Assembly (NCBI RefSeq): GCF_008711175.1
Contig: NZ_VWNF01000041.1
Coordinates: 124,001 to 188,000, forward strand
DNA length: 64,000 bases
Direction: 5' to 3'
From: Nesterenkonia ebinurensis
GTDB taxonomy: Bacteria > Actinomycetota > Actinomycetes > Actinomycetales > Micrococcaceae
Below, piece after piece: positions 1 through 8,848 of this stretch (positions are counted from its first letter, which is position 1; each line of letters starts with the position of its first letter). The translations under genes were made by a program, and so were the position numbers. The notes beneath the pieces are model-generated. The model worked only from the letters and a program-made list of their open reading frames with translations. It ran no database searches and was not told the origin of the DNA.

Positions 1-544
1 TTTCAGAAGGCTTCCACGCCACTGTGTCGCCGGCTACCAGGGCGTTGGCGGTGTTCCAGGCATAGGGGGCTACTGGAAAGTTGAAGGCGGTGATGATGCC
101 GACGACCCCAAGCGGGTGCCAGGTCTCCATCAGCCGGTGACCGGGTCGCTCCGAAGGCATGGTCTTGCCGTAGAGCATGCGTGACTGCCCCAGGGCGAAT
201 TCACAGATGTCGATCATCTCCTGCACTTCGCCCTCAGCCTCGGAAGTGATCTTGCCCGCATCCACCTGCACCAGGAAGGCCAGGTCCTTCTTGTGTTCGG
301 CTAGCAGCTCGCCCCAGCGCTTGACGGTTTGGCCGCGGACTGGTGCGGGGGTGTCGCGCCATGCGGGGAATGCGTCTTCAGCCTTCTCGACCGCCTGAGC
401 GACCTCGGCCTTGCTGTGCAGCGGAAGGTGCAACAGATTCTTCCCGTCAATGGGGTTACGGGCGGCGAGGCCGCCGCTGAGCGAATCGACATCGACTCCG
501 CAGGCGGAGAGTGCGGCCTTGGTGTGCTCAATGAGGTCTGACAT
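1..544 (-). CDS. amaB: Aldehyde dehydrogenase, piperideine-6-carboxylate/aminoadipate semialdehyde type (partial, N-terminal 181 aa)
   Basis: NAD(P)-dependent aldehyde dehydrogenase, cut off by the window edge. The visible N-terminus carries the ALDH7-like stretch SERPGH...ETWHPLGVVG (about residues 132-151) followed by the Rossmann entry ITAFNFPVAPYAWN and AWKPSE. The catalytic Cys/Glu region lies outside the window. The ATG at 542-544 follows GGAGCAG and is 14 nt downstream of the FAD-oxidase stop, so it is the last visible gene of the minus-strand operon. ALDH7/AmaB enzymes oxidise piperideine-6-carboxylate (2-aminoadipate semialdehyde) to 2-aminoadipate. The HglS-family gene at the operon head supports lysine catabolism. 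The ALDH family call is firm; the exact substrate is inferred from context. Confidence 0.8.
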   Translation of the reverse strand, partial: MSDLIEHTKAALSACGVDVDSLSGGLAARNPIDGKNLLHLPLHSKAEVAQAVEKAEDAFPAWRDTPAPVRGQTVKRWGELLAEHKKDLAFLVQVDAGKITSEAEGEVQEMIDICEFALGQSRMLYGKTMPSERPGHRLMETWHPLGVVGIITAFNFPVAPYAWNTANALVAGDTVAWKPSE

Positions 545-558
545 GGTGTTCTGCTCCT

Positions 559-1752
559 TTAGATGATGTTGACTTCATGCAGTACAGATTCAGCGTTCAT
601 GAACCGATCTGCGGAGAATTGCGTGGCATCCATGAAGGATTCCCTGCCCAGGTAGAGGTCAGTGATCAGTTCGCCCACCGCAGGACCCTGGAGGAAGCCA
701 TGGCCAGAGAAGCCGGTGGCGTAGAAGAAGCCGGCGACATGGGAATCCTGGCCGATCAGCGCGTTGTGGTCAGGGGTGGCTTCATAGAACCCGGCCCAGC
801 CTGAGGCTAGTTCCGGCTCAGCAAGCTGCGGGGCGCAGATACGGGCAGCGGCGTTGAACTCAGCTAGCCACTCGTTGGAGTATTCGCGGTTGAGGCCAGG
901 TTCCTGCTGGTGGGAGATGCCCAGCAGCAGGCCGTTGCGGTAGTTGTGGAAGTAGAAAGTGGTGCCCAGGTCCAGGGTGAAGGGGACTGCGGGGTGGGCG
1001 GCATGCTGCTGCGGGGTCAGGCCGATCATCCGACGTACCGGCACCACGGGGAGTTCGACGCCGGCCTGTGCGCCTATCTGGGCGCTCCATGCCCCGGCGC
1101 AGCAGATCACCGCATCGGTGGTGATACATCCGCGGTTGGTGGTCACTGCACAGATCTCTCCTGCTGCCCGTTGGACTTCTAACGCCTCAGTACGGGGCAG
1201 GATGGTCACCCCCAGCCGGCGCGCAGCAACGGCGTAACCCTCCACTACTGCGCTGGGATCAGCATGCCCATCCTCCGGAGAGAAGGAGGCCCCCAACAGT
1301 GCACCAGTATTGAGGTAGGGATTGAGCTCTCCTGTCTCCTCGGGACTGATCAGCCGGGAGTTGACCCCCAGGCTGTTCTGCCGTGCGGTGGCTTCTTCCA
1401 TGGCGGCCAGCTGCTCTTCGGTACGGGCCAGGAAGAGGTAGCCGACCCGGGAGAGTTCAATATCAGTGCCGAAGTCCTCGGTAAAACGCGCAAAGCGCTC
1501 CAGCGAGCGCTGGCCCAGCTGGATATTGCCCGGGTCGGAGAAATTGGCACGCACCCCGCCCAGTGGTTTTGCTGAGGATCCGCTGCCAAGCTCGAACTGC
1601 TCCACCAGCACTATGTTCCGCACCCCGGCAGCGGCCAGGTGATACGCGATGGAGACCCCCATGATGCCCCCTCCGATAAGCACCACATCAGCAGCACGGG
1701 GCTGGGTGAGGTCGTCGGAGGGCAGCGTCAGCGGTACGGTGCGGACACTCAC
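559..1752 (-). CDS. FAD-dependent amine/amino-acid oxidase of the DAO/SoxB family (pipecolate or sarcosine oxidase-like)
   Basis: A 397-aa member of the D-amino-acid oxidase (DAO) fold family. The dinucleotide-binding motif GGGIMG is at residues 27-32. A FAD-contacting GSGSSAKPLGGVRANF segment sits near 56-71, and the C-terminal FAD segment YATGFSGHGFLQGP is near 342-355. There is no signal peptide, so it is cytoplasmic. Start is GTG, overlapping the SDR stop by 4 nt (GTGA), which implies translational coupling. Such enzymes oxidise secondary or primary amines to imines. Between HglS and an AmaB-type dehydrogenase, the attractive reading is an AmaA-like pipecolate oxidase making piperideine-6-carboxylate, but sarcosine, proline or another amine cannot be excluded from sequence alone. 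Confidence 0.75.
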   Translation of the reverse strand: MSVRTVPLTLPSDDLTQPRAADVVLIGGGIMGVSIAYHLAAAGVRNIVLVEQFELGSGSSAKPLGGVRANFSDPGNIQLGQRSLERFARFTEDFGTDIELSRVGYLFLARTEEQLAAMEEATARQNSLGVNSRLISPEETGELNPYLNTGALLGASFSPEDGHADPSAVVEGYAVAARRLGVTILPRTEALEVQRAAGEICAVTTNRGCITTDAVICCAGAWSAQIGAQAGVELPVVPVRRMIGLTPQQHAAHPAVPFTLDLGTTFYFHNYRNGLLLGISHQQEPGLNREYSNEWLAEFNAAARICAPQLAEPELASGWAGFYEATPDHNALIGQDSHVAGFFYATGFSGHGFLQGPAVGELITDLYLGRESFMDATQFSADRFMNAESVLHEVNII

Positions 1753-2339
1753 AGGACAAAGACCTTGCCAGTGTCCACTCCTTCAACAGCACGCCGGTAG
1801 GCCAGCCCCACAGACCGGTCTGAAACCGGCTCAAAGCCTGGGAAGAAAGCATGGTACTTCTCCGCGCTGCTCAGCACGTTCGGGCTGACGATATTCAGCC
1901 TGATCCCGCGCGAATACTCCACCGCGGCTGCTTTGACGAAGTGCTCCAATGCGCCGTTTGCCATCGCAGAGGCAGCACCGGCAGCAATTTGTTCACGCCC
2001 GATGATGCCCGAGGTCAAGGTCACCGATCCGCCATCGTAAATGCGATCCAGGGCCTCTGCGGCCACGCTGACCTGACCGATCACCTTGGACTGCAGACCA
2101 CTGAGGTAATCGTCTTCGCTCAGCTCAGTAACAAGTTTGAAGGGGGCCTTTCCGGCGGCAATGATCAGTGCATCGAACATACCGACCTGCTGGAACGCCC
2201 TGCCCGCGGTAGCCGGCTCTGTGATGTCTACTGGCGGATCGGAGCTGCGGGAGAGACTCACTATCTCATGGTGCTCGCCTAGCACTGCACCGGCGGCCTG
2301 GCCTACATGTCCGGTGCCTCCCACAATCACGATCTTCAC
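1749..2339 (-). CDS. Short-chain dehydrogenase/reductase, atypical
   Basis: A 196-aa Rossmann protein with GGTGHVG at residues 7-13 (NAD(P) binding) and an SDR-like NNAG equivalent IIAAGKAPF. The usual YxxxK catalytic pair is not evident: the expected region reads SAMANGALEHFVKAAAVE, so the Tyr is missing although a Lys remains. The protein is shorter than most SDRs (about 250 aa). GTG start preceded by AAGGAG, which overlaps the HglS stop TAA, so expression is coupled to hglS. Its position in a lysine-type operon suggests a redox step or an oxidoreductase-like partner function. The reaction is unknown. Confidence 0.7.
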   Translation of the reverse strand: MKIVIVGGTGHVGQAAGAVLGEHHEIVSLSRSSDPPVDITEPATAGRAFQQVGMFDALIIAAGKAPFKLVTELSEDDYLSGLQSKVIGQVSVAAEALDRIYDGGSVTLTSGIIGREQIAAGAASAMANGALEHFVKAAAVEYSRGIRLNIVSPNVLSSAEKYHAFFPGFEPVSDRSVGLAYRRAVEGVDTGKVFVL

Positions 2340-2348
2340 AACTGCTCC

Positions 2349-3731
2349 TTATCTCTCCCCTGGGTCCAGCCCCAGGCGCTGAGTGACCTGGTCGATCGAG
2401 TCCTGCTGCTGCTTACGGTACATATCGGTAGGTTCTATGATCTGTCGGCCGACAATCTCGGACAAGGTGTGGATGTCAAAGGAGACTGCTGCCGCAGTGT
2501 CGTCTCTGGAACCATCACCGTCCAGATTGGACTGGAAGATTCCTGCCGCTGACTTCGGCAGGAAATCCTCATAGACGATCGGAGTCCGCTCCACAAACCC
2601 TCGGCTGACCGCATCCTCAAGAGACAGCCCCGCTGCTTGATCTGTCTCTTCTGCTACCGCGTAGGTGAAGTACCCCAGTTCTTGCTGTGCCAGGCCGGCC
2701 TCTGTGCTAGGGAGGTTCTCTCGCCACACCTGCAGAGCGATCTCCGGTTTGCGGGAAGTATCGCCACCCTCAGCCACACGTTTGTCCACTTCGGCAAGCA
2801 TGGTGTCATAGAGTTCCCGCCCGGCGGGGGTCACCGCGATCCCCCGCTGTTCCACCTCACCGAAACGTACCTTCAGGCTGCCTGGGCCCACAGTCCCATC
2901 ATCAAACTCAAACACTCGTTTCTCAGACAGAGCGCGGAAGGAGGTCTGACGGAGCAGGATGTCCGGGCCCTCCCAGCGCGGGGGGCCCTGGATCTCATCG
3001 ATCATCGTGATTCCGCGGGCTTCCATCTTCTGGTACAGCGCATCGATGTCCAGTACCCGCGGAGTGAGGTGGTTGATATGGGTGGAGTCCACCCCGCCGA
3101 TGTCCGCGGCCACCGCTGAGATGTTCTCCAGGCGCCGGTACCAGCTCTCTGTGATGGGGGAATCCGAGAGGACAAAGGACTCTACAGCCAGATCCAGCAG
3201 CCGAGGAGCTTCTCTGCCCTCGATCCCACCATCCGCTGCCGCCTGATCAGCCAAACCCAACAACTCTTGGCCAAACAGCTCCCGCTGGGACATAAAGTCC
3301 CAGAGCTCGCGGCGCAGTTCCTTGTCGAAGAACCGCGGGTCATCAATAGTGAGCATAGAGGTAAAGACACGGAACGGGTTCAACGCCAGTTCATCCGCGT
3401 CCCGAGGGCGGAAGGCCGTGGAGACCACCGGCACGGATGAGGCCGCAGCGTCCCGGAGATCATAGAAGCCCACCGGGTACATGCCGAAGGCGGCGAAGAG
3501 CCGAGCCACATTGCTGAGCTCCTCCGGCGTGCCGACGCGAATGGCACCGTGTCGCTCTGCGGTGACCCGGTCAATGCTGCCCAGCCGTTCTGCGTCATGG
3601 CCGAGCCTGTCGAGGTAGTCCTTGTTGACCTCGGTGGAGACCTCTACCAGCGTGTTATAGGCGGGCACTTCCTCTCCGTACATTCTGGACATTCGAAGCG
3701 CGAACTCGGCACGCAGCTCCCATGTCTGCAT
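2349..3731 (-). CDS. hglS: 2-oxoadipate dioxygenase/decarboxylase (DUF1338/HglS/YdcJ family)
   Basis: A 460-aa DUF1338 protein. Family hallmarks are ERHGAIR (His61 and Arg65, spaced as the metal His and substrate Arg of characterised HglS), VSTAFRPR (103-110), TESWYRRLENISA (194-206), THINHLTPRVLD (217-228, second metal His) and RFGEVEQRGIA (289-299, with a candidate metal Glu). Known HglS enzymes are Fe(II)-dependent and convert 2-oxoadipate to D-2-hydroxyglutarate in lysine catabolism. ATG at 3729-3731 follows AAGGGAG with 6-nt spacing. It is the first gene of the minus-strand operon, with a perfect 12-bp palindrome 29 nt upstream. No D-2-hydroxyglutarate dehydrogenase is visible in the window. 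Confidence 0.88.
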   Translation of the reverse strand: MQTWELRAEFALRMSRMYGEEVPAYNTLVEVSTEVNKDYLDRLGHDAERLGSIDRVTAERHGAIRVGTPEELSNVARLFAAFGMYPVGFYDLRDAAASSVPVVSTAFRPRDADELALNPFRVFTSMLTIDDPRFFDKELRRELWDFMSQRELFGQELLGLADQAAADGGIEGREAPRLLDLAVESFVLSDSPITESWYRRLENISAVAADIGGVDSTHINHLTPRVLDIDALYQKMEARGITMIDEIQGPPRWEGPDILLRQTSFRALSEKRVFEFDDGTVGPGSLKVRFGEVEQRGIAVTPAGRELYDTMLAEVDKRVAEGGDTSRKPEIALQVWRENLPSTEAGLAQQELGYFTYAVAEETDQAAGLSLEDAVSRGFVERTPIVYEDFLPKSAAGIFQSNLDGDGSRDDTAAAVSFDIHTLSEIVGRQIIEPTDMYRKQQQDSIDQVTQRLGLDPGER

Positions 3732-3759
3732 CGGGCACTCCCTTTCTCTGTTATCGAGA

Positions 3760-3771
3760 GTTATATATAAC
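3760..3771. promoter_or_regulatory. Perfect 12-bp palindrome GTTATATATAAC, candidate operator
   Basis: Self-complementary AT-rich dodecamer in an otherwise GC-rich divergent gap (3732-3974) between hglS and the TRAP binding-protein gene. Its position 29 nt upstream of the hglS start fits the promoter/operator zone. The rest of the gap shows no ORF or obvious hairpin. Confidence 0.45.
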
Positions 3772-3974
3772 CGATTACTTCTGGTGACACTAATTGGCCG
3801 TGCCGCGAGGTGTCAATGGTGATGCCGAGGCGCACAGCCTCCGGCATTGCACTGATGCGGCTCACCGCGGCGATAACGATTGAGCCACACGGTCGTAGGG
3901 AACTGGGAGAATGTGCAACGGTTCACGTAGCCTAGTGACACACACCGCATCACTGACTATTGAGGAGAATCACG

Positions 3975-5006
3975 ATGACGTGGACAACCCAAGCCACCCG
4001 TCTGACCGCAGCTGCGGCTGCCGCAGCCCTGCTGCTGAGCGCCTGCGGGGACGATGACGAGAACGGCAACGGCAGTGATGCCGAAGCCGGTGAAACTGTT
4101 GACGAGTCTGAGGTGGGCGATCTGGACGCCGACTTCATCACCATCGCCACCGGCGGGTCTTCCGGGGTCTACTACCAGATCGGCGCCACTATGACCGACA
4201 TCCTGGCCGATGAGCTGGACTCCGACACCTCGGTGCAGGCCACCGGCGCCTCGGCGGAGAACATCAACATGATCACCGACGGTGACGCCGAGCTGGCCTT
4301 CACTATGGGCGATGCCACTGTGCAGGCCACTGAGGGCACCGGGCCGTTCGAGGACGAACCGCGTGATGATCTGATGGCCATCGCCACCCTCTACCCGAAC
4401 ACCGTGCAGTTGGTGGCCCGCGCTGACTCTGGCATTGAGTCGGTGGAGGACCTTGAGGGCGCTAATGTCGCCGTGGGAGATGTGGGCTCCGGCGTGGAGC
4501 TCAACGCCCAGATGGTGCTGGACGCCTACGGTCTGAGCTACGAGGATATCAACGAGGACTACCTCTCCTACGCCGAGGCCACTGACCAGATGGCCAACGG
4601 CCACATCGACGCCGCCTTCGTCACCTCCGGGCTGCCCAACCCCACCCTGGTGGAGCTGGGCACCAGCACTGATTTCGTCTCAGTGCCAATTGACGGCGAG
4701 GGCCGCGAGAACCTGCTGACCGAGCATGACTTCTTCGCAGAAGACCTCATCCCCGCCGGCACCTACCTGGACGAGGAGGATGTGGAGACTGTGGGTGTGA
4801 CCAACCACCTGCTGGTCACCGCAGAGCTCTCCGAGGACGCGGTCTACGACATCACCGCCGTTCTTTTCGACAACCTGGACCGGATCCACTCCTCACACGC
4901 CGCTGCAGAGCAGATCACTCTGGAGTCGGTGACTGAAGGCATCGTGGTGCCGCTGCACCCCGGCGCCGCCCGTTACTTCGAGGAGAACGGCGTCGACCTC
5001 GACTGA
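3975..5006 (+). CDS. TAXI-family TRAP transporter solute-binding lipoprotein
   Basis: Extracytoplasmic solute receptor of a TRAP transporter. ATG at 3975 is chosen over an upstream TTG because GAGGAG lies 7 nt before it and the product then begins with a clean lipoprotein signal, MTWTTQATRLTAAAAAAALL followed by lipobox LSAC. The mature part has the TAXI signature ITIATGGSSGVYYQIGATM, the QATGASAENINMI segment and ANGHIDAAFVTSGLPNPT. About 344 aa, normal for the family. It heads a plus-strand operon with DUF1850, the fused TRAP permease and a TauE/SafE permease. The substrate is unknown. Divergence from the lysine/2-hydroxyglutarate operon suggests an organic acid or amino acid. Confidence 0.9.
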   Translation: MTWTTQATRLTAAAAAAALLLSACGDDDENGNGSDAEAGETVDESEVGDLDADFITIATGGSSGVYYQIGATMTDILADELDSDTSVQATGASAENINMITDGDAELAFTMGDATVQATEGTGPFEDEPRDDLMAIATLYPNTVQLVARADSGIESVEDLEGANVAVGDVGSGVELNAQMVLDAYGLSYEDINEDYLSYAEATDQMANGHIDAAFVTSGLPNPTLVELGTSTDFVSVPIDGEGRENLLTEHDFFAEDLIPAGTYLDEEDVETVGVTNHLLVTAELSEDAVYDITAVLFDNLDRIHSSHAAAEQITLESVTEGIVVPLHPGAARYFEENGVDLD

Positions 5007-5040
5007 CCGTCTGAAACTCCCGGACCGGCGACGGCGGCTG

Positions 5041-5535
5041 TTGGGCTATTGCGGCTCAGCGGCCGCCGTTGGCGTCCTCACACTGACCCTAGGCAGCAGT
5101 GCAGGCTGTGCTGCGGGGACTGAGGATGAGCCACGGGTGGTCATCTCCCACCAGCGCACCGATGAGGTCTACGCCGAATATCCGGTGGAGCACGACACAG
5201 AGATCAGCCAGACTTGGATCCACTCGATCGAGCTCTCGCCCTGGACCGACTACTACCGGGTGGAGATCCCCCTGGAGGGCGGACAGCCGTATCTGGTGCT
5301 GGAGGCCACCGAGTTTGAAGAGTACGGCGCTGGGATGCCTCTAGATGAGGGTGATGTCAGCTTTGGCAACGGAAACATCCGGATCGATAACATTGACCGG
5401 AAGTTCGATACGATCACTTGGTTCCACTCGCACAGCGCAGACTACGAGCTCACTGTTGGGGACGATGTGACGATCAGCGCAGACCAGCTCCCTGACCGCG
5501 AACCTTTAGAACTGAGAATTGAGACCGCACCGTGA
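5041..5535 (+). CDS. DUF1850 domain protein, TRAP-associated
   Basis: A 164-aa exported protein. A hydrophobic N-terminus ends in SSAGC, so it may be a lipoprotein. DUF1850-like features are ISQTWIHSIELSPWTDYYRVE (the HS-E-pW-hYrv pattern) and DTITWFHSHSADYEL near the C-terminus. DUF1850 genes are habitually found between the TAXI receptor and the 4TM/12TM permease, exactly as here. TTG start with no strong ribosome-binding site, so the first residue is uncertain. Its stop overlaps the start of the permease gene by 4 nt. Confidence 0.75.
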   Translation: MGYCGSAAAVGVLTLTLGSSAGCAAGTEDEPRVVISHQRTDEVYAEYPVEHDTEISQTWIHSIELSPWTDYYRVEIPLEGGQPYLVLEATEFEEYGAGMPLDEGDVSFGNGNIRIDNIDRKFDTITWFHSHSADYELTVGDDVTISADQLPDREPLELRIETAP

Positions 5536-7571
5536 TGACGTCTAAGAAGACCGCCGAGCCTGAGCCCGGACGAACACCTGAAGCTGGGGTTGATGTGGTC
5601 GAGCTCAACACCGGGGACGCCGATGCCCGGGAGGCGCTGCAGGATGAGGCCGCCGAGGCGGTGGCCAAGTATGATGCCGAGTCCCGGGTGCGCACCACTG
5701 AGTGGAAGCCTCTGGCCCTGCTGATCAGTGCAGTGGCGGTCTTCACCGCGCTCTATCACATGTGGACTGCCTATGCCGGGCCGCCGGCCACGATGATCCA
5801 CCGGTCCATCCATGTCTCTGCCATGCTGTTCCTGACCTTCATGCTCTACCCGCCTTCGCGGAAGGCGCGGCAGAACTGGTGGCGGATCCCGGATGCTGTG
5901 CTGGCCCTGGCCTCCACCGTACCCACCATCTACCTGGTGGTGAACTACGAGTCCATCGTGCTGCAGGCCGGCCGCTTCACCATGACCGACGTGCTGGTGG
6001 GCGCCCTGCTGGTGGTGCTGGTGCTGGAGGCCGCCCGGCGGGTCACTGGTTGGGCGCTGCCGATCCTGGCAGTGCTGTTCATCCTCTTCGGCATGTACGG
6101 CCGCGAGCTCCCCGGACTGTTCCGGCATCGCGGCTACGACTGGGACACCCTGGCCTATAACTTCTACGCCACCACGGAGGGGATCTTCTCCACCGCAGTC
6201 GGCGTCTCAGCCACCTATATCTTCCTGTTCATCCTCTTCGGCGCTTTTCTGGCGAAGTCGGGGATGAGCCAGCTGTTCAACGACCTGGCCCTGGCCATCG
6301 CCGGACAGACCCGCGGTGGACCGGCCAAGGTAGCCACAGTGGCCTCCGGCTTCATGGGGTCGATCAACGGTGCGGCAATCGCCAATGTGGTCTCCACCGG
6401 TGCCTTCACCATCCCGCTGATGAAGAAGATCGGCTATACCCGGACCTTTGCCGGTGCGGTGGAGTCCACCGCGAGTGTGGGCGGGCAGATCCTGCCACCG
6501 ATCATGGGCGCGGCCGCGTTCATTATGGCCGAGACACTCGGTGTTCCCTACACCACGGTGGCCCTGGCTGCGATCGTGCCGGCACTGCTCTACTACATCA
6601 GCCTGATCGCCCAGATCCATCTGCGGGCCACCCGGATGGGGCTCAAAGGCATCTCCAAGGACAGCCTCCCGGCGGTGCACCAGGTGCTCAAGGAGCGCGG
6701 CCATATGCTGCTGCCCCTGGTGTTCCTGATCTACATGCTGTTCTTCACCGGATACACCATCCTGTACTCCGCCCTGTTCACCATTCTGGTGACCATCGGC
6801 ATCTCGATGATCCGCAAAACCACCCGGATGAGCCCGATGGATATGATCCAGGCCCTCGACCAGGGCACCCGCTCGGCCATCTCGGTGGCCGTCGCCTGCG
6901 CCTCGGTGGGTGTGATCGTCGGAGTGGTTTCCATCACCGGCTTCGGCGTGATTCTGGCCAGCGCCATTGTGGATCTCTCCGGCGGGGTGCTGTTCTGGAC
7001 CCTGGTGATGTCCATGGTCGCCTGCCTGGTGCTGGGTATGGGGCTGCCCTCGATACCCGCCTATATCGTCACTGCCACGATGGCCGCACCGGCCCTGGTG
7101 GAGCTGGGCGTGGAGCCGCTGGTGGCCCACCTGTTCGTGTTCTACTTCGGGCTCTTCGCCAATATCACTCCTCCGGTGGCGCTGGCCTCCTTCGCCGCGG
7201 CCGGAATCTCCGGCGGTCGTCCGATGATGACCGGTGTAGCTTCGATGAAGCTGGCGGCCGCCGGCTATGTGATCCCCTATATCTTCGTATACAACCCCGA
7301 CCTGCTGCTGCGCGATGTGGATTTCATCACAGGGGTGCAGGTGGTCGGCTCGGCCCTCCTGGCGATTCTGCTGCTGGCAACTGCCCTGGAGGGCCACTTC
7401 ATGGTGGATATGGCCTGGTACCTGCGCCCGGTCATCGCCGTAGGCGCGGTGATGATGCTCTCCACGGATCTGACCTATGACCTGATCGGCATCGGCCTGG
7501 TGGCCGCTGTGCTGGCCGTGCAGATGATTCGGGCCAAGGCTCAGAACCGTCTGCATATCAAGTCGATCTGA
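5532..7571 (+). CDS. TRAP transporter fused permease (4TM/12TM, DctQM-type)
   Basis: A 679-aa polytopic membrane protein: a hydrophilic N-terminal 55 aa, then many hydrophobic helices. The second part shows DctM features such as GGPAKVATVASGFMGSINGAAIANV, ESTASVGGQILPPIMGAAAF, LGMGLPSIPAYI and ANITPPVALASFAAAGISGG. This is the TAXI-type fusion of small and large TRAP subunits. It uses a sodium or proton gradient to import the ligand delivered by the receptor. GTG at 5532 overlaps the DUF1850 stop (GTGA); ATG at 5535 is the alternative start. Confidence 0.92.
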   Translation: MMTSKKTAEPEPGRTPEAGVDVVELNTGDADAREALQDEAAEAVAKYDAESRVRTTEWKPLALLISAVAVFTALYHMWTAYAGPPATMIHRSIHVSAMLFLTFMLYPPSRKARQNWWRIPDAVLALASTVPTIYLVVNYESIVLQAGRFTMTDVLVGALLVVLVLEAARRVTGWALPILAVLFILFGMYGRELPGLFRHRGYDWDTLAYNFYATTEGIFSTAVGVSATYIFLFILFGAFLAKSGMSQLFNDLALAIAGQTRGGPAKVATVASGFMGSINGAAIANVVSTGAFTIPLMKKIGYTRTFAGAVESTASVGGQILPPIMGAAAFIMAETLGVPYTTVALAAIVPALLYYISLIAQIHLRATRMGLKGISKDSLPAVHQVLKERGHMLLPLVFLIYMLFFTGYTILYSALFTILVTIGISMIRKTTRMSPMDMIQALDQGTRSAISVAVACASVGVIVGVVSITGFGVILASAIVDLSGGVLFWTLVMSMVACLVLGMGLPSIPAYIVTATMAAPALVELGVEPLVAHLFVFYFGLFANITPPVALASFAAAGISGGRPMMTGVASMKLAAAGYVIPYIFVYNPDLLLRDVDFITGVQVVGSALLAILLLATALEGHFMVDMAWYLRPVIAVGAVMMLSTDLTYDLIGIGLVAAVLAVQMIRAKAQNRLHIKSI

Positions 7572-7572
7572 C

Positions 7573-8331
7573 GTGGCAGCACTGGGGTGGATCTCGCTGT
7601 CGATCCTTGCGGTCGTCTTCGCTACCTCCGTGGTGCAGCGGGTCACCGGCTCAGGCTTCGGGTTGATTCTGTCACCGTTCGTGGTGCTGCTGATCGGGGC
7701 ACATGAAGGGGTTATGCTGTCCAACTTCCTAGCCATCTTCGCACCGGCCTTCGTACTGTGGCGGACCTGGCGGGCCGTCGAGTGGAAGCGGCTGCTGTGG
7801 CTTCTGATTCCGGCGATCGCTGTCATGCCTCCTGCAGCCTGGGTCTCAGTCCGAGCGCATGAGGGAGTGCTCTATATAGCAGTGGGGTCCCTGGTGATCT
7901 TCGGAATCCTGCTCTCATTGGTGGTGCACCGGATCCGGCTCAAGCTCGATGGGCCGCTCACCCGGATCACCACCGGTGCGGCGGTGGGCACCGGAACAGT
8001 GCTGGCTGCCGTAGGAGCACCGGCCACTGCGATCTACACGGCGCTCTCCCGCTGGTCGATTCCGGCGATGGTCGCCACTGTTCAACCACTGTGGATAGTG
8101 GTCTCGGTGGTTTCCTTCGGCACTAAATGGGCCATGGATGATGGCCAGCTGCCGGCACTTCCCTGGTGGGCCTGGCCCGGCTCAGTGGTGGCGATCGTAG
8201 CCGGCATGTATGCCGGAGAGTGGTTCCAGCGGCATATGAACGAATCCTGGCTGCGCCGTACAGTGACCTTGGTGGCTCTGCTGGGCGGGGTACTCGCCCT
8301 GGGCATGGGTATCGGCGTGTTCATCAGCTGA
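7573..8331 (+). CDS. TauE/SafE (TSUP) family membrane permease
   Basis: A 252-aa membrane protein with about eight hydrophobic segments. The family-typical opening VTGSGFGLILSPFVVLL and the second-half copy TRITTGAAVGTGTVLAAVGAPATAIYT are visible. TSUP proteins export or import small organic or sulfur-containing anions. GTG at 7573 begins one nucleotide after the TRAP permease stop, so it is the last gene of the TRAP operon and may act on the same compound or a by-product. Substrate not predictable. Confidence 0.85.
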   Translation: MAALGWISLSILAVVFATSVVQRVTGSGFGLILSPFVVLLIGAHEGVMLSNFLAIFAPAFVLWRTWRAVEWKRLLWLLIPAIAVMPPAAWVSVRAHEGVLYIAVGSLVIFGILLSLVVHRIRLKLDGPLTRITTGAAVGTGTVLAAVGAPATAIYTALSRWSIPAMVATVQPLWIVVSVVSFGTKWAMDDGQLPALPWWAWPGSVVAIVAGMYAGEWFQRHMNESWLRRTVTLVALLGGVLALGMGIGVFIS

Positions 8332-8362
8332 GCTGCTCAGCGTACGACGCCGCCTGCCCGTC

Positions 8363-8842
8363 TCAGGTAGCTTCGGAGTCGTAGGGTGCCGGAGCAGTGG
8401 TCAGGGGGTCGGCGTCGTCGTTGTCTGTCTGTTGCCCTGTCACAGTAGTCCCAGCTGCGGCCGACCCGGCCACCCCTGCGGCCAAGGCGCCCCCGCTTTT
8501 GGCAGTCTGCTGTGAGCCGGCTCCACCAAATAATTCCACGGGGTCCACAGCTTTCTTGACACTGCCCACCGCAGCCTTAGCCTCATCGTAATCCTCGGCC
8601 AAGGCCTCCCTGATGATCCGGCGCGGATCGTACTGGCGGGGGTCGTACTTCTGCCAGTCCACTTCGTCGAAGTCAGTACCGGTCTCCTCCCTGAACCTCA
8701 CCTTGGCGTCATCAGCCCAGCTGCGGGCGCGCCTGACCCAGCGGGCCAGGGTCTGGGCATAGGTGGGCAGCCGTTCCGGCCCCAAGAGCACCAGGGCCAG
8801 GACTATGAGTATGAGGAACTCGTAGAAGTTGATGCCGGGCAC
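8363..8842 (-). CDS. tatB: Sec-independent (twin-arginine) protein translocase subunit TatB
   Basis: A 159-aa protein with one N-terminal transmembrane helix (FYEFLILIVLALVLLGPERLP), the TatA/B hinge (here GPERLP), an amphipathic helix (TYAQTLARWVRRARSWADDA) and a charged cytoplasmic tail ending in a Thr/Ala/Asp-rich region. TatB recognises twin-arginine precursors together with TatC. GTG start at 8842 lies 6 nt after TAGAGT on the minus strand, so the mRNA is probably leaderless. It is convergent with the TRAP operon. Confidence 0.88.
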   Translation of the reverse strand: MPGINFYEFLILIVLALVLLGPERLPTYAQTLARWVRRARSWADDAKVRFREETGTDFDEVDWQKYDPRQYDPRRIIREALAEDYDEAKAAVGSVKKAVDPVELFGGAGSQQTAKSGGALAAGVAGSAAAGTTVTGQQTDNDDADPLTTAPAPYDSEAT

Positions 8843-8848
8843 AGGGAA

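Noticed and set aside
6207-7826. 539-aa minus-strand open frame opposite the TRAP permease
   Set aside because: His/Gly/Arg-rich composition typical of an antisense shadow of a high-GC gene; no domain, and the TRAP permease has clear motifs.
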